From Hirudinaria manillensis (Eukaryota > Annelida > Clitellata > Hirudinida > Hirudinidae): a DNA stretch of 64,000 bases. This document shows, one piece after another, positions 1 to 12,096 of this stretch. The stretch lies in the NCBI GenBank assembly GCA_034509925.1, contig CM067528.1:1409501-1473500 (forward strand). The letters are read 5' to 3'. The notes beneath the pieces are model-generated. The model was given only the letters and a program-made list of their open reading frames with translations, had not been told where the DNA came from and ran no database searches. Position numbers and translations under genes: made by a program. Position 1 is the first letter of the stretch. The number at the start of each line of letters is the position of its first letter.

Positions 1-3000
1 TGCTAATGTGTGTGGGAACTGTGGATTTCAAACATTCTCTTTACCTGTTTACAAAAGACACTCCAAACACTGTGCAGGGGCTACTTTGAAGGTTGATGAA
101 ATGAGCTGTGAGTTTCTGAATGGCAGCATGAAAGAACCTCTACATACTATTTCCTCCAAAGAATTCCAAGAAACTTCCAGTGCTGTAAAATCTCAGTCTG
201 CATTTGGCAAGAACCTTCTCTATTGCAAGCTTTGTGAATTTTCCTGCTCCTTTTCAAGCCAACTCATCAGCCACATTAAGAGGATTCACTCCAATGAAAA
301 CAAAGGCCTTCCAGAACATATTTCTCCAGATTTAAATCTCTTTGACGTTCAGATGAATTGCACGAATGGCATTTCTGCAATTAAAACCGAGCCATTGACA
401 GGGGCAGAGGAGCCGAGCATCAAGAAAAAAATTGTTCTTAAGAAGATAAAACTAGAAATTCCAACTGCTGATAGTAATCTGAGCTCTGCATCTGGAAGGA
501 CCAAAGAGTCTCCTATGGCTTTGGAAACTAACTTGAAGACGATGTCCACTCCAACGTCAGTGGTTGTCAGTCACGATGACGAGGCCGAAGAGAAGTCGAG
601 GAAATGTCCGGAGTGTGGCTTTGTGGCCAAAAACAAGGACCAGTTGATGTCTCACAGGGCGAGCCACGAAGCCGGCGACGTCATCTATTCTTGCAGCGAG
701 TGCGAGTACAAGACTCCTGTCAGGAAAAACTTCGAGAGGCACGAGTGGTGTCATGTCGTCGACAGTCCCTTCAAGTGTCAGTTCTGCAGTTTCTCGTCGA
801 ACGGAGAAAATGCCATCAAGAGACACGTCACGGCTTACCACACTCTCCAGAAGCAGCAGACTGATGATAGAAAGCCGTCCTTGAAACCGTTGATCATTCC
901 ACCTCCCTCAAACTCCACCACCAACTGGGCCACGAAAATCTCATCCGAACTCCTCGGTAAGAGCATAAAGATCGAGCAACTGAAGAAGAAAACCGTGCCG
1001 GAAACAGTCACGACTCAGCCCATCAGTTCATCGAGCCTTACGACTGTCAAACTGGAAGTGACGGATTCTTCACCGTTCGTCCCCGGCTGCTCGACGGCAT
1101 CGAGTTCCCTTCTTCAGAGGCATCCCAAAGATCAGGGCTTTGTTTGTCCACATTGCGGCCTCTGCTACAAAGAGAACAGCTTGCTGGAGAACCACATCAA
1201 AGCCGTTCATCAGAAATTCCCGATACAAATCAACAACCTGACCAACAGACCGCTCATACAGCACGACCAGAAGCAGCTGAAGAAACTCGAAGTGTCTCAC
1301 GCGAAGCCGAAGTCCGAGCCCCTCCAGCACGAGGCCAGAGCCGTGAGTCAGTCTCTCGCGAGTCAGACCAGGGCGCCGAAGGGCGAGCAGAGGATCGAGA
1401 TCAAACTCGACGAGGTCAGGAAGGTCTACAAGTGTGGCTACTGCAGCTTCTCGGTCAACGAGTTCGGCAAGCTGAGAGAGCACATGGAGAGCAATGCCTG
1501 CCAGCCGACCGCGTCGACTGCTCCGGCGACGACGGCAGTCGCCGAGACCGTGCTCCAAAAGTTGCTGACGAACGACAATCCCAACGTGGTCTACCCAAAG
1601 GTGTCTCTCTCTTCTCTCATTTCGAGGTCTCACGCAACTCAGGCAACAGTTTCCAACCCTTCCTCTGTGCCCGAGACTAAGGTCAAGATGGAGCCAATTT
1701 CAACGACATCACAGCAGTCGAGTGCCGGCCAAGGGGAATTGCTGATTCATCCCAGAGAAAATCGGGCCTCTTCCTTCGACGAATCCAAGCAAGAGGAACC
1801 CGTCAAAGTCAGCAAGACCCAAATCTGCTGCCTCCTCTGCACCTACAAGACCCTGTCCGTAAAGGTCCTGAAGAAGCATCTCGTTCGTGACCATCCCTCC
1901 ATCATCTGCTCCAAGAAGATTCTCAGAGACGTGGTCCAAAAGAGCGTGTCGGTGTCCGTCAGACGAGTGGGCGACGACGCGAGACGCCGGACCGACGATC
2001 GGACGAATTCCGCTCGGAAAACGGACGGCAGCATCGAGGATTCGTGCCTCGTCGAAGGGGACTCCGAAGTCCTGCTGCACATGGACGTGCAGTGCGAGGC
2101 GGAAAACAATCCGCCGACGCGTCCGGAGGAGAAGAAAGTTCCGAGGCAGGCCGCAGAGGCGAACAAGTTCATGCCTTTCGAGTGCTCGGAGTGCGGCAAG
2201 AGATCCAACTGGAAGCACGTGATCAAGAAGCACATCTCGGACAAGCACGAGGGCGCCACCGTTCTCGTCTTGACGCCCGAAGATGCCGAAAGCTCCTACG
2301 GCGCATACCACGAGCGTCTCTCTCGAAGGTTTTCGCCCAAAATGACGTCAAACAAGTTGCATTACGGCTCCAAGGACGTCGCGACAAAATCCTCTCTGGA
2401 CATCGACGCAGCTTGTTTCACAAACGGGGAGCTCGCCACTGTGACTGACTGCGGTCTGCCACAGGGCTTCGAGTGCAACCCGTCGTCAAATCACGACTCA
2501 GACCCTTCTGCGAGCGAACGTCTTGGCATGTCGGATCTGCTGCGACTGAAGAGATTCAAGTGCTCCGTCTGCATCTACAGGTCCAACTTCAGGTGCGACA
2601 TCAGCAGACACCTCAAGAAGCGTCACCCGGACGTAAACTGCTACTATTCCGTCATGGGACTCGAAGAGGCCAAAGAGTCCCTGCCCCGCTACAGGTACAC
2701 GTGGCCCGAGGCCGAAGCCCTTCTTCTGGCCTCCTCCTCTTCGACCGTCAAGGAGGAAAACTTCGACTCGAAAACTCTGCCCGGCGAGGCCGGCAAGATC
2801 GATCCGGCCGTCGAGAGGAGGGCCGCGGCGATCGTCTCGAGACTCCCTTTCGGCAGCGAGGAGGGCAAGCGCTGTCCCACCTGCCCCTTCGTCACGGACA
2901 AGGCCGAACTCCTTCGACTGCACATGGCCTATCATCAGCCGCAGAAGCGCAACTGCTACTCGTGCCCCCACTGTCCCTACTTCGTCAACACCTCGCGACT

Positions 3001-3294
3001 CCTCCAGCACCACATAACGCTCCACGAGAACGACCAGTTCGTCAAGTCCGTTGCCGCAGAAAGGACGGCCACGCAGCAGCTCAATGCCTACAACTTGGAG
3101 TTCAATTACGTCAAGAGGTGAGCTCGTGTTCAGGCCGATGATGATGATGATGATGATGGTGATGGTGATAACGATGATTATTGAGGTGGTGACATTGTTG
3201 GTGATGATGGAGATTTCATTGGAGAGCTTATCATAATGGTTCCATAATGATTTAATGTTGGTGGTTAACATTTTTAACTTTCTCAAAGATATTA

Positions 3295-3383
<89 letters not shown>

Positions 3384-4655
3384 GTTATTGTTATTATTAT
3401 TATTATTAATATTGAAAGCCTAATATTTTGCCATGTTGCCATTAATACCTACTAATATCAGCTAACTAATTAATCAATCAATAGATTTGATTAAAACAAA
3501 TAATAAATTAAATCCAGAAATCCCAAGTTCATCTGCGAGGACTGTCCCTACACGAACAACAATAGGAACGAGTTCTGGAGGCACAGGAAGGGACATTTCG
3601 AGAGGGGCGTCGTACCGAGCGACCTCAAGTGCCAGCACTGCCCCTACTGGGCAGAGGACAGGAGGGATTGGCACCTTCACTGTTCTCTCCACGGGGGAAT
3701 GTAAGTCGACCTTGCTTGACTGACTCGTTGCCAAAAATGTTGACTAGATTGTCACAAAGTTTCATTTATCATCATTTATTATTTATTGAAAAAAAATTAT
3801 TTATTATTTGTTTGTTATTTCTTTACTTATCGATGTCTGTTTTTTTTTCTTGCTGTAACCATTTGCAAAGAAAGTTGACAAATTGTTTTCTGTCACCTCA
3901 GGCAGAGGAGTTTCTTGAAGAAGCGGACCGACCTGGCCATAGGGGAGTTCTGCAGGTGCGACTTGGCAGACTTCAAGGACTTTGCAGACCTGGCCTGCTT
4001 CAAGCAGCTCCGCTGTCCCAGCTGCACAGTCAGGAATCCAAGCGTGGCATACATGAGACACCACATGCTCACCCACATGGCCTTCACGGACGCCGCACGG
4101 TTCCGGATCTTCGAGCGCGACTTCGACGAAGCCGACGAGGCGCTCGGGAACCTCTGCACGCGACTCCTCAACATGAACTACTCCCTCGTCGAGGAGTGCC
4201 GGAGTGAGCCCCCGGCCGGGCGGAGTTCGGCCGAAGACGAGGAGACGCAGATGCCCGTCCTGGAGAAGGTGACGGAGATGTCGGACTATTCCGCCACTCC
4301 GAGCCTCAAGATTTCGCTCCTCTCTTCTCCCCCGACCACGTTCCCGGCAAAGCGGGCCGTCCCGACGACCTTCGAATCCCTTTTCCTTCGGACGGGTCCG
4401 CCTCGGATCCGAGGAGCTCCGGAGACGGAGGCGGCGTCGGAAGACTACGAGGACGAATGCATCCTCGCCGCTCCGGAAGAGGTCGTCTTCGAGAGTTCGA
4501 CTCGAGCAGACGAACTCCGGACAATCGACGACGTCCCGGAAGATGCGGAAGAGGTCACGTCTCCGGCGCCCGATCCGCCCGCCGACGGTCCGTGTCCCCA
4601 CTCGAAGACCCTCTTCTTGCTCTCCCTCGGCATCCTGCCCGTCTCGAGGGGCTGA
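1..4655 (+). CDS. Multi-C2H2 zinc-finger protein, 3' part (5' end outside window)
   Basis: Exons: <2..3117, 3518..3700, 3902..4655. The long first exon is open from base 2 and ends at a GTGAGC donor; AG acceptors at 3516-3517 and 3900-3901 restore the frame (VKR-NPKFICEDC, then GM-QRSFLKK). The protein of about 1,350 residues carries about fifteen C2H2-type fingers: for example CPECGF near residue 200, CSECEY, CQFCSF, CPHCGL, CGYCSF, CSECGK, CSVCIY, CPTCPF and CPHCPY, two in exon 2 (CEDCPY, CQHCPY) and one in exon 3 (CPSCTV). Fingers are spread singly or in pairs with long Ser/Lys-rich linkers and several aromatic residues after the second Cys, a pattern of large DNA-binding regulators rather than KRAB arrays. 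Likely nuclear transcription factor; orthologue not identified. The C-terminus is acidic and Pro-rich. Exons are GC-rich compared with everything downstream. The stop is TGA at 4653-4655. Confidence 0.9.
3290..3410. repeat. (ATT)n microsatellite in zinc-finger gene intron 1
   Basis: About 120 bases of nearly pure ATT trinucleotide repeat inside the 400-base intron 1 of the zinc-finger gene. It creates long false open frames of Ile on both strands. A shorter GAT/GGT-rich run lies just after the donor, near 3137-3180. Confidence 0.95.
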
Positions 4656-7533
4656 CCGGGACTGCCGGATTTAGAGCCCGCAGCCGTCGCTGTCGTCGTT
4701 GAAAGTTGTTTTACGCCTGTTCAATCCTGTGAATAATATTTTGTTGTGAATATATTTTTAGCCAGAGATGCGGCCCGTCGCATTTCCTTCCGTTTCCTCA
4801 AGGAACGAGGGAAAGAACGACGGAGGACGCGAGAAATTTATTTTCTTTTTTTTTTCTTCACCTTTTCGTCTCCTTCGCCCGCAGGAGACTCGAGCTGACG
4901 AACGCTTGTTCTTTACCGATTCTTCTTTATTTTTTTTTTCAGTAGGACCTTGCATTGACAGTCGAAATGACCTTTGACAATTATTGTTATGACGATCATT
5001 AAGTTTAATTTAAATAAATAATAATAAACAATTCTATGGAATTTGACTGCATTTTGAGGATTCAATTTTGTGAGAATTAAACGATTTCGTTGCGTCTTGA
5101 ATGGCGGACTCCAATTCTGACCGAGATGCTTTCCAGCGACCATGACCCTTGCCTTTGACTTTCCCCAGATGAAGGTCAGTGTGACCTGATGGGATTCATC
5201 GGAATTCTAAGGTAAGGTTTAAATTGCTTTTGCTTAGTTGCTTAGTTGCTTGACGGCTGGTAGAGGGTGCCCGAAAGGGGCTGGGGCTTGGCCGCGATGG
5301 TCATTGGTCGGGATTTAGATATTTCAGTCGATAGATGGCGCTTGGGTTATGATAAGCCTGGCGATCGATTGCGAATGCAGTATTTGGTTGCCAGGATGAT
5401 TTGTCGCAGTATATTTTTATTATTATTAATTTATTTATTAGCATTTTATTGATATTAATTTATCAGTTAATCATTTATTAATTTTCTGTGCTTCTCTTTT
5501 GTGGAGTTTGCGTTTTTATTAATCGAAGTTCGTGACAACGCCCAGTACTTTATCGCCATGATTATGATCCCGATTATGATTATGATGTTTGGGTTTTGTC
5601 TGGCGTTTCACTTTCTAATTCAGGGCTAACATTGATTTGAAATCGTAAACAATATACACATATATGTATATTATACCATAGTCTTCATATATCATCATAT
5701 GTGGTGCATCACAACATTTCCGGATGATATTGTATCATAACATTGCCTTAGTATCATGTATGATATGCTTACGATATATAACGTACGTAAAAATATCCCG
5801 CGCATCTCGTCACTGTCTTTATAACCATGACCCTATTTACGATGCAATAGTGACGAGGAGCTAAGCAAAAATCCGGTACTAAGGCTCGGAAAGTTCAAAG
5901 GTTAAGTGCTGGCCTTTCGAAGAGTCAGGAATTTTGAGAGATTAGCAATTATTTTTCCAGCGCATTCTGATCACGAGTGCAACTTCGAAATTTTTATTTT
6001 CTGTTTTTCGTTTTTATTTTATTATTATTTTTTTTTAGAAATTGAAACTAAGTTGGGTAAAACCTCAGATAAACACCTCTTTTTCTTTTTATATTAGAAT
6101 TTACAGTTCAACGTTTTGCTAATTTGTATGGAAACGCAGCGAATATTGGACGAATACCACTTAAGGATCGATACATTATAAAAAGTGCCTTTAACGTATG
6201 TAGGCAGAAAAAAGGGCTGGTAGTGGCAAGTGTTTGTTTACCCGAATAACTGAGACATTGATTCGCTTTTCTATTCCTCTTCCTAGCGTTCGAGTCTGGA
6301 GAGAAAGTGCTGCTTTTGACAAACGAATGTTCGATTTGCTAGCCGCGTTAATTCACTATAATCTCATCAACTTCTCGCCCTAAGTTCATCAATTGTGCCC
6401 TAGCACAACCCTAAATCTGACCCTTAACCTAAAGCCTCAGCTCACTCACGACCATCTTTTCTCTTATCTCGAAATCTAGCTTGAACTTCATGAGTATTGA
6501 TCTGGATTTAGTCAGTTATTCCAAACTTCAGTGCAAACAGATGTTAGATCAAAATGAGGGGTTGCATTTTTCCTTTATTGACAAAGGCCCATTTTTTTTC
6601 ATTATTTTTCTCGTCGAAAGTTACGTCAATAATCTACGATCGCAGTCTGCTTAAGCATCTTAGAGACAAAGATCAAAAAGGAGAATTATTAAACGAGGAA
6701 GGGCTTATAAACAAGCCATTTTATGTTGCAGATAAATACATGGATTGTCGTTGGCTTGAATTGGCCTTCTGTTATTTCGATGATGATGTTATTGCTGCTG
6801 CTGTAATGATGATAAGGACGATGAAGATGATGACAACCATATAGGACATTACCGGGGGTTAATGAGACAATGAAATAGAGGTAAACTAGACAGGAAAACG
6901 ATGCATGTGCTATTGGGATTATCATATTGATATTCCTTTCAGTCTGTAATAGTCAATGGAGGTCTTTGTAAACTCACTGTTTCACCCTAACCCTAACCCT
7001 AACCCTAACCCCGTTTCGTTTCGTTTCGAGTCGACAAACATTATGTCCTGTCTTTTGAAATGTCTTTTCCTGCGATCGTTGCGTGACGCAAGACTTGTTT
7101 TCGCAGGAAAGCAAACAAAAATACAAAAATAAAAAACAAATAAATTGATAAATAAATAAAATCGATGCAAAATTCTTTATTCGTCATCCAAACTACTTTC
7201 TCGTTAAGAAGAGGAAGTCTACTCTGAAGTAGGCTCTAAAGAACTGACATATAAGAGATTTTGACTTTTAGAATGGTCTCTTTTGTCACAAGTGGAGCTC
7301 CGATTTACACTCGTGGCCAACAGTGGCAAACACTGCTGCCGTCCGAATCGAAAGTCACGACTGTCGTGGACGAAAAGAGATGAAGTGAGTGCTCAAGAAT
7401 TGTCTACATAAAGGAACGAGTCCGGCCAAAACTTCGAATATTCGTCAAGTCATACCTTTGCGATATCTTTGTCCGAAGCATCATAATCATTATCATCATC
7501 ATCATCGTCGTCGTCTTCTGAAGCAGTAGAAAC
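4656..7533. other. Intergenic region between zinc-finger gene and DNase II gene
   Basis: Begins with the probable 3' UTR of the zinc-finger gene (AATAAA-like sequence near 5016-5030). The rest is AT-rich sequence with homopolymer T runs and small ATT/GAT repeats. Short open frames (e.g. 5267-5452, 6554-6844) show no domain, codon bias or splice context. No gene is supported here apart from the telomere-like block at 6985-7010. Confidence 0.6.
6985..7010. repeat. Interstitial telomere-like (CCCTAA)n
   Basis: Four consecutive CCCTAA units with no mismatch, followed by CCCCG. This is the C-rich strand of TTAGGG, the ancestral metazoan telomere repeat. Similar, more degenerate blocks occur at five other places in the window. 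Confidence 0.9.
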
Positions 7534-8705
7534 ATGTGGAAGCATCTTGGAATTCTGGTCACCTTGGTTATCTGGGCGTGTTGCTTGTACCGGGCAATGT
7601 CTGAAGTCAATTGCTTGGGTCTCAATGGAAAATCTGTGGATTGGTGAGTGATTGATTGTTTTCTTTGATTGTAAATGTGAACCGACGAAATCAATCAAAG
7701 CGATCGAAAACGTTGAAGAATTTGAGAATCATTGGCATCATCGTCATCATCATCTTGTTTATCGAAGTAGCCCACTTTTAAAATTGTTTCATGACGTGAG
7801 ACAACCATTCAAACAGGCCAAGCAAACAACTTGAACTGACAATTGCTGACAGATTCTTCGAAGTCCAGCTTCAAATTTTCGTATATAAAATTAAAATAAA
7901 ATAAAAAATAATCCGACGATAATAATTTAAATTTAATTTAATAATTAAAAAAATTAAATTAAAAACAACCAGGTTCATAGTCTACAAAATGCCGAGAATA
8001 AAAACCGTAGAGTCTCATTTCAAGGACGGAACTGGAATGATTTACATGGACAGCCAGGAACCAGGGTGGAAATTTGTGAAGCAACCAATCACCAGCAAGA
8101 ATCATCCGATATGGTACACCCTCCAACAAATCTATAAGATGAAAAACTCGAGCAAGGTCTGCCTAACCTTTGAACTATTAGTTAATCACCTTTGCCTCAT
8201 AGGTCAAAGGGTGTAGAATCATTAAAAATTAGATTTCATTGAATGAAATTTACTCGAACTTTGACCCAACAATTTATCCTACTCAAGCCCAACCCCGTAT
8301 CTTAACCTTTATCCTAACCCTAAAGTCCTTACAGCTGAAATATAGTTAGATATACCTACGAAATGTCTGTGAAATATCATATGATTAATATATGCAAAAG
8401 GTTATTAAATCAATTTTGTCTGCGTACCCTTAAACATTAAAAATTCAATTTAAAAATGATTTATATTTAATATTTAATTCTATATTTATCTTAAGAAAGT
8501 ATTTTATTTGACGTCAAAGCAGCCTTTTTGCTTTGCTTTGCTTTGTTGAGTTACTGCGAAGAAGATATTCACGACCTTTTGTTATTTCAATTACAATCAT
8601 TCATGTCCAACAAACAACTTGGTTTCATGTACTTCATGTGAGACCAAATAGGGTTGAAATTAATATGGCGGTTGGGCGCTTCAATTACAATCATAATCAT
8701 AATTA

Positions 8706-8762
<57 letters not shown>

Positions 8763-8884
8763 CATTATTATTATTATTTTTGCCAATTTAGTATTAAATT
8801 ATCAATCTTTACAGTATAGCCATGGAAGAATTTTTGATTAACATAGTACTCTGATGATGATGATGTTGACGATTATTATTATTA

Positions 8885-8926
<42 letters not shown>

Positions 8927-11611
8927 ATCATCATTATCATCATCTCTCCAGCCAAAGGAGAGAGCCTACCTGATGTATAACGATAGGACCCCGAAAAACA
9001 AGGTTTCATCATCGAAAGCTCATGCCAAAGGTTGAATGCGATGTGATGAATTGTATTAAATAAACTTTAATAATAATAATAAATAATAATTTAATTTATT
9101 TATTATGGAAATTCGTTCGGATGCACTTATTATATTAAAAATTACCTCCAATTAAATTACCTCCAAACAACTTTGCACTTCACAAATACAAGGAAGTCTC
9201 CTGTTCGACAAGACTTCAGGTTTCTGGTTGATCCACAGCGTTCCAGCTTTTCCAAGCGAAGATTTTTACAATTATCCTGATTCGGGAACGATTTTTGGTC
9301 AAACTTTCATCTGCGTCACTTTTCCAAGCAACGTTTTGAACTCCATCGGTGAGCAATTTGACTTTTTTGACGTCCCATTGATTTTTTCTAGAAATTCGAC
9401 GATAATTCCAAATAAATCTTTTTGAATCTTTAATTTTAAAATGTCTTTTTTTTTCATATATCTTTTTATGTATTAATTTATATATTTTTTTTTGGTCTTC
9501 GTGTTTGTAACAGTTTTGTATTTCTGCTCATTAAAATTGATTTACAATTATTTCCTCTTGTAACGACTTTATCATTAACAACTTAATTACATTGTAGGCA
9601 AAAAGCACAACATTTAATTAAAATTAATTTATTAAAATTAAATATTCATTTAAAGTCCACAAAGAAATACGAAATCATACTGGCCGATCATACTTTCCAC
9701 ATTAACTCTTAAAAAAAAAAACAAAAATCAAAACAACAACAAAGCTCTATCCAACAACAGGCACGCAACTACAATTCATGAACCCGCAGTTGTACAACTA
9801 CAACGCTTCTTTCGGCTTCACGACGTTGGCTCCACAGTTGTGGGAGTTGCTGAAAGGAAAGAAATCTTCTAGGAAGAAGAAGTCCAAAATCTTCGACAGC
9901 GTCCAGGATTTGAATTCAACCGATGGAAAGACGTTCGTATCCTTTGCAAAGTCCAGGCGTTTTGGAAAAGGTCAGTTGTTATTATTATTATTATTATTAT
10001 TATTGTATAGCATTAATATGTCATGTAAGTAATAATATTAATAAACTAATAATAATAATTATTATTATTAAATTATATGATAATGTCATTAATTCCACTA
10101 TTGTTGTATTTATTAATTATATTACATAGCAATATCAGTATATAATACAATACAATAAATTATGCAATGTGTAATTAATTAAAATTAATAATAATAATAA
10201 TAATAATAATGATAAAGAAGAGAATAAACAGAACTAAAACCAAACCAAAACCACAGAACTCTACCTGGACCTTGTGGCACCTCGTTTGAAAAGCAATTTG
10301 TTTGTCGAGACGTGGCTCAATGGCAATGGAGATTATCCCACCAACTGCTCTAGTCCCTATACTGTGAGAATACATTATTTAATAATTAATTAATTATTAT
10401 AATTAACATTTTATGTGAACAAATTGGTTTAATTATATAATGATTAGTTGATCATTTTATATAAATTAATTTGGAATAATATATTTGCTGTACTTAATGT
10501 TATTATTTTTATTAATATTTTTTATTTTTCTTAAATAACTTTTCAAGCGACAGGCTTCTCGTTAGAGGGTCAAACGCTGCTTGACCTCTGACCTTTTTTA
10601 TTTTCTAGGTCACGAACGTCTTGAGTCTCAACGTGCTGGGCATGAAGTTCAAGGACTCTCAAGATCACTCCAAGTGGGCCATCACTGATGCCCCTGATCA
10701 GGAGAATAATGACCTTCCTGGTAATGATGTTGGTGGTGGTCGTCGTCAAAAAGGCAAACAAGATGATGATGATGATGACGACGACGACGACGATGATGAC
10801 GATGAAGTTGATGAGGATCACACTAACGAGATTAATGACGGTGATGATGACGACGACTTGGAACTGGAAGTGGTGAGATTCTATTTAGATTTCTCTTTCG
10901 ATACACTGAGTTTGTTTACAAAAATTATTTCATAATGCTTAATTATTACATAATTATTGTGTTAATTAGAATGAAAAATCTGTATTTTATAAAATAAGTA
11001 ATTGGAAAAAACTGTTCCTATTTATTAACATATTATGCGTAATGCAGTCCTTAAATTTAATTGTAGCTTTAATTCTTCAATGTTTCAAATTTAACGTAGT
11101 ATTTAATCGATCGCAATCCATAATTAAATTTAATTATAATAAATAATAATAATAAATAATTTAATAATCAGCTAAACAGCATCAAATCGTTGAATCTTCC
11201 CAAAAAGTACTACGATGAAACGAAAGTGGTTTCCGAGAAAATAAAAACCGAAACTAACTGGGTGTGCGTGGGAGACATCAACAGACAGGTAAGTGGGAAA
11301 ATGAAAAATAATTAAATAAATTATTAAATAATAATAATAATAATAACAATAATAACAATAATATAGTTGTAATAAGCAGACTCTCACAAATATTAAGGTT
11401 CAAAAAAGTTTTACAGTGGACAAACTATAAAGACGAAACAAATTGAATCCTCATTTTCTCTTAAAATCAGAAATCCCAAACTTTGAGAGGAGGTGGAACA
11501 TTGTGCCTGAAGGATGCCAGGGTTTGGAGGGAGTTCAGGAAACTCATCGACACCGTGGAGGGTTGCAATGGAAAGGAGCAGGATTTGGGAGAAAGACAAA
11601 ATCTTCCATGA
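7534..11611 (+). CDS. DNASE2: Deoxyribonuclease II (secreted/lysosomal acid endonuclease), nine exons
   Basis: Exons: 7534..7643, 7973..8156, 8952..9030, 9193..9348, 9761..9970, 10257..10363, 10609..10872, 11172..11288, 11471..11611; 1,368 nt, 455 aa. DNase II cleaves DNA without metal ions, usually in lysosomes or after secretion. A hydrophobic signal sequence (residues about 4-20) is followed by the family N-terminus CLGLNGKSVDWFIVYKMP. Both phospholipase-D-like HxK motifs are present: HAKGSLLFD (His about 122, in exons 3-4) followed by GFWLIHSVPAFP, and DHSKWAITD (His about 302, exon 7). The C-terminal signatures WVCVGDINRQ and LRGGGTLC are also present. Unusual feature: after the second HxK, exon 7 continues in frame through a Gly/Lys/Arg stretch and 14 consecutive Asp, making the protein about 90 residues longer than the usual 350-365. 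All introns are GT-AG. It is convergent with the downstream PAN gene. Confidence 0.93.
8704..8921. repeat. Two (ATT)n microsatellites in DNase II intron 2
   Basis: ATT/TTA runs at about 8704-8780 and 8873-8921, both within the intron between exons 2 and 3 of the DNase II gene. The second lies about 30 bases upstream of the exon 3 acceptor. Confidence 0.9.
10762..10803 (+). repeat. Coding GAT/GAC repeat (14 Asp codons) in DNase II exon 7
   Basis: A trinucleotide tract of 14 Asp codons: five GAT, five GAC, two GAT, GAC, GAT. Mixed synonymous codons suggest it is not a very recent expansion. The flanking frame remains open to a good donor at 10873 whose phase 0 matches the next acceptor. Confidence 0.85.
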
Positions 11612-12096
11612 GTTGGAATAAGCGACAGTTGCTTAGGATTAAAGACAATTTATTCGATTTATAAAATTTTTAATTTCTTTTGGATTCTGAAATCTGGATT
11701 CTGATCCTTGAAAGGAGGAATAAAATGTTAGAAAGTGTGTGTAATTATTTAAAATTTGTTCGTCTGAAACTCGATGTTTGACCAGCTGTTGCAAGCGCTT
11801 TAATTGATTTTTTCTTTTTTTTTCAATTTTAACTCTCGGCAACTTCAATATATTCGAATGAAATTACAACGAATTAAGCAATAAATTCATAATTTATAAT
11901 AAAATGAAAATAATTCAGCCTGTCAAACGTTACAAAAACAATACGATCAATTGAACGTAAATATTAAACGACACTTTAATTTGCGATTTTATTTGATTAA
12001 AACAAGAATTAATTTAAATCTGAGTTCACTTTTCACTCATTTCCTTTATTTTGCCTTCATTGAAGTTGAATTTTTTTCCAAATGTCTTTAAAAACT

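Noticed and set aside
2498-3442. Minus-strand open frame of 314 residues beginning with a long Ile run
   Set aside because: It is the complement of the ATT microsatellite joined to the antisense of zinc-finger exon 1; the plus strand has the Cys/His pattern and splice sites.
5640-5800. ATAT/CATATG-rich segment resembling a regulatory or inverted repeat
   Set aside because: Short, imperfect and typical of AT-rich intergenic DNA; no stable long hairpin or known motif was seen.
6554-6844. Open frame of 96 residues in the zinc-finger/DNase II gap
   Set aside because: No domain, signal peptide or splice context; it ends in a GAT-type repeat. Length is compatible with chance.
8809-9012. Asn-rich minus-strand frame in DNase II intron 2
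   Set aside because: Produced by the AAT repeat; it overlaps DNase II exon 3 in antisense.
10570-10821. Minus-strand frame with Ile/Val repeats over DNase II exon 7
   Set aside because: Shadow of the GAT/GAC repeat; the plus strand holds the catalytic DHSKW motif.
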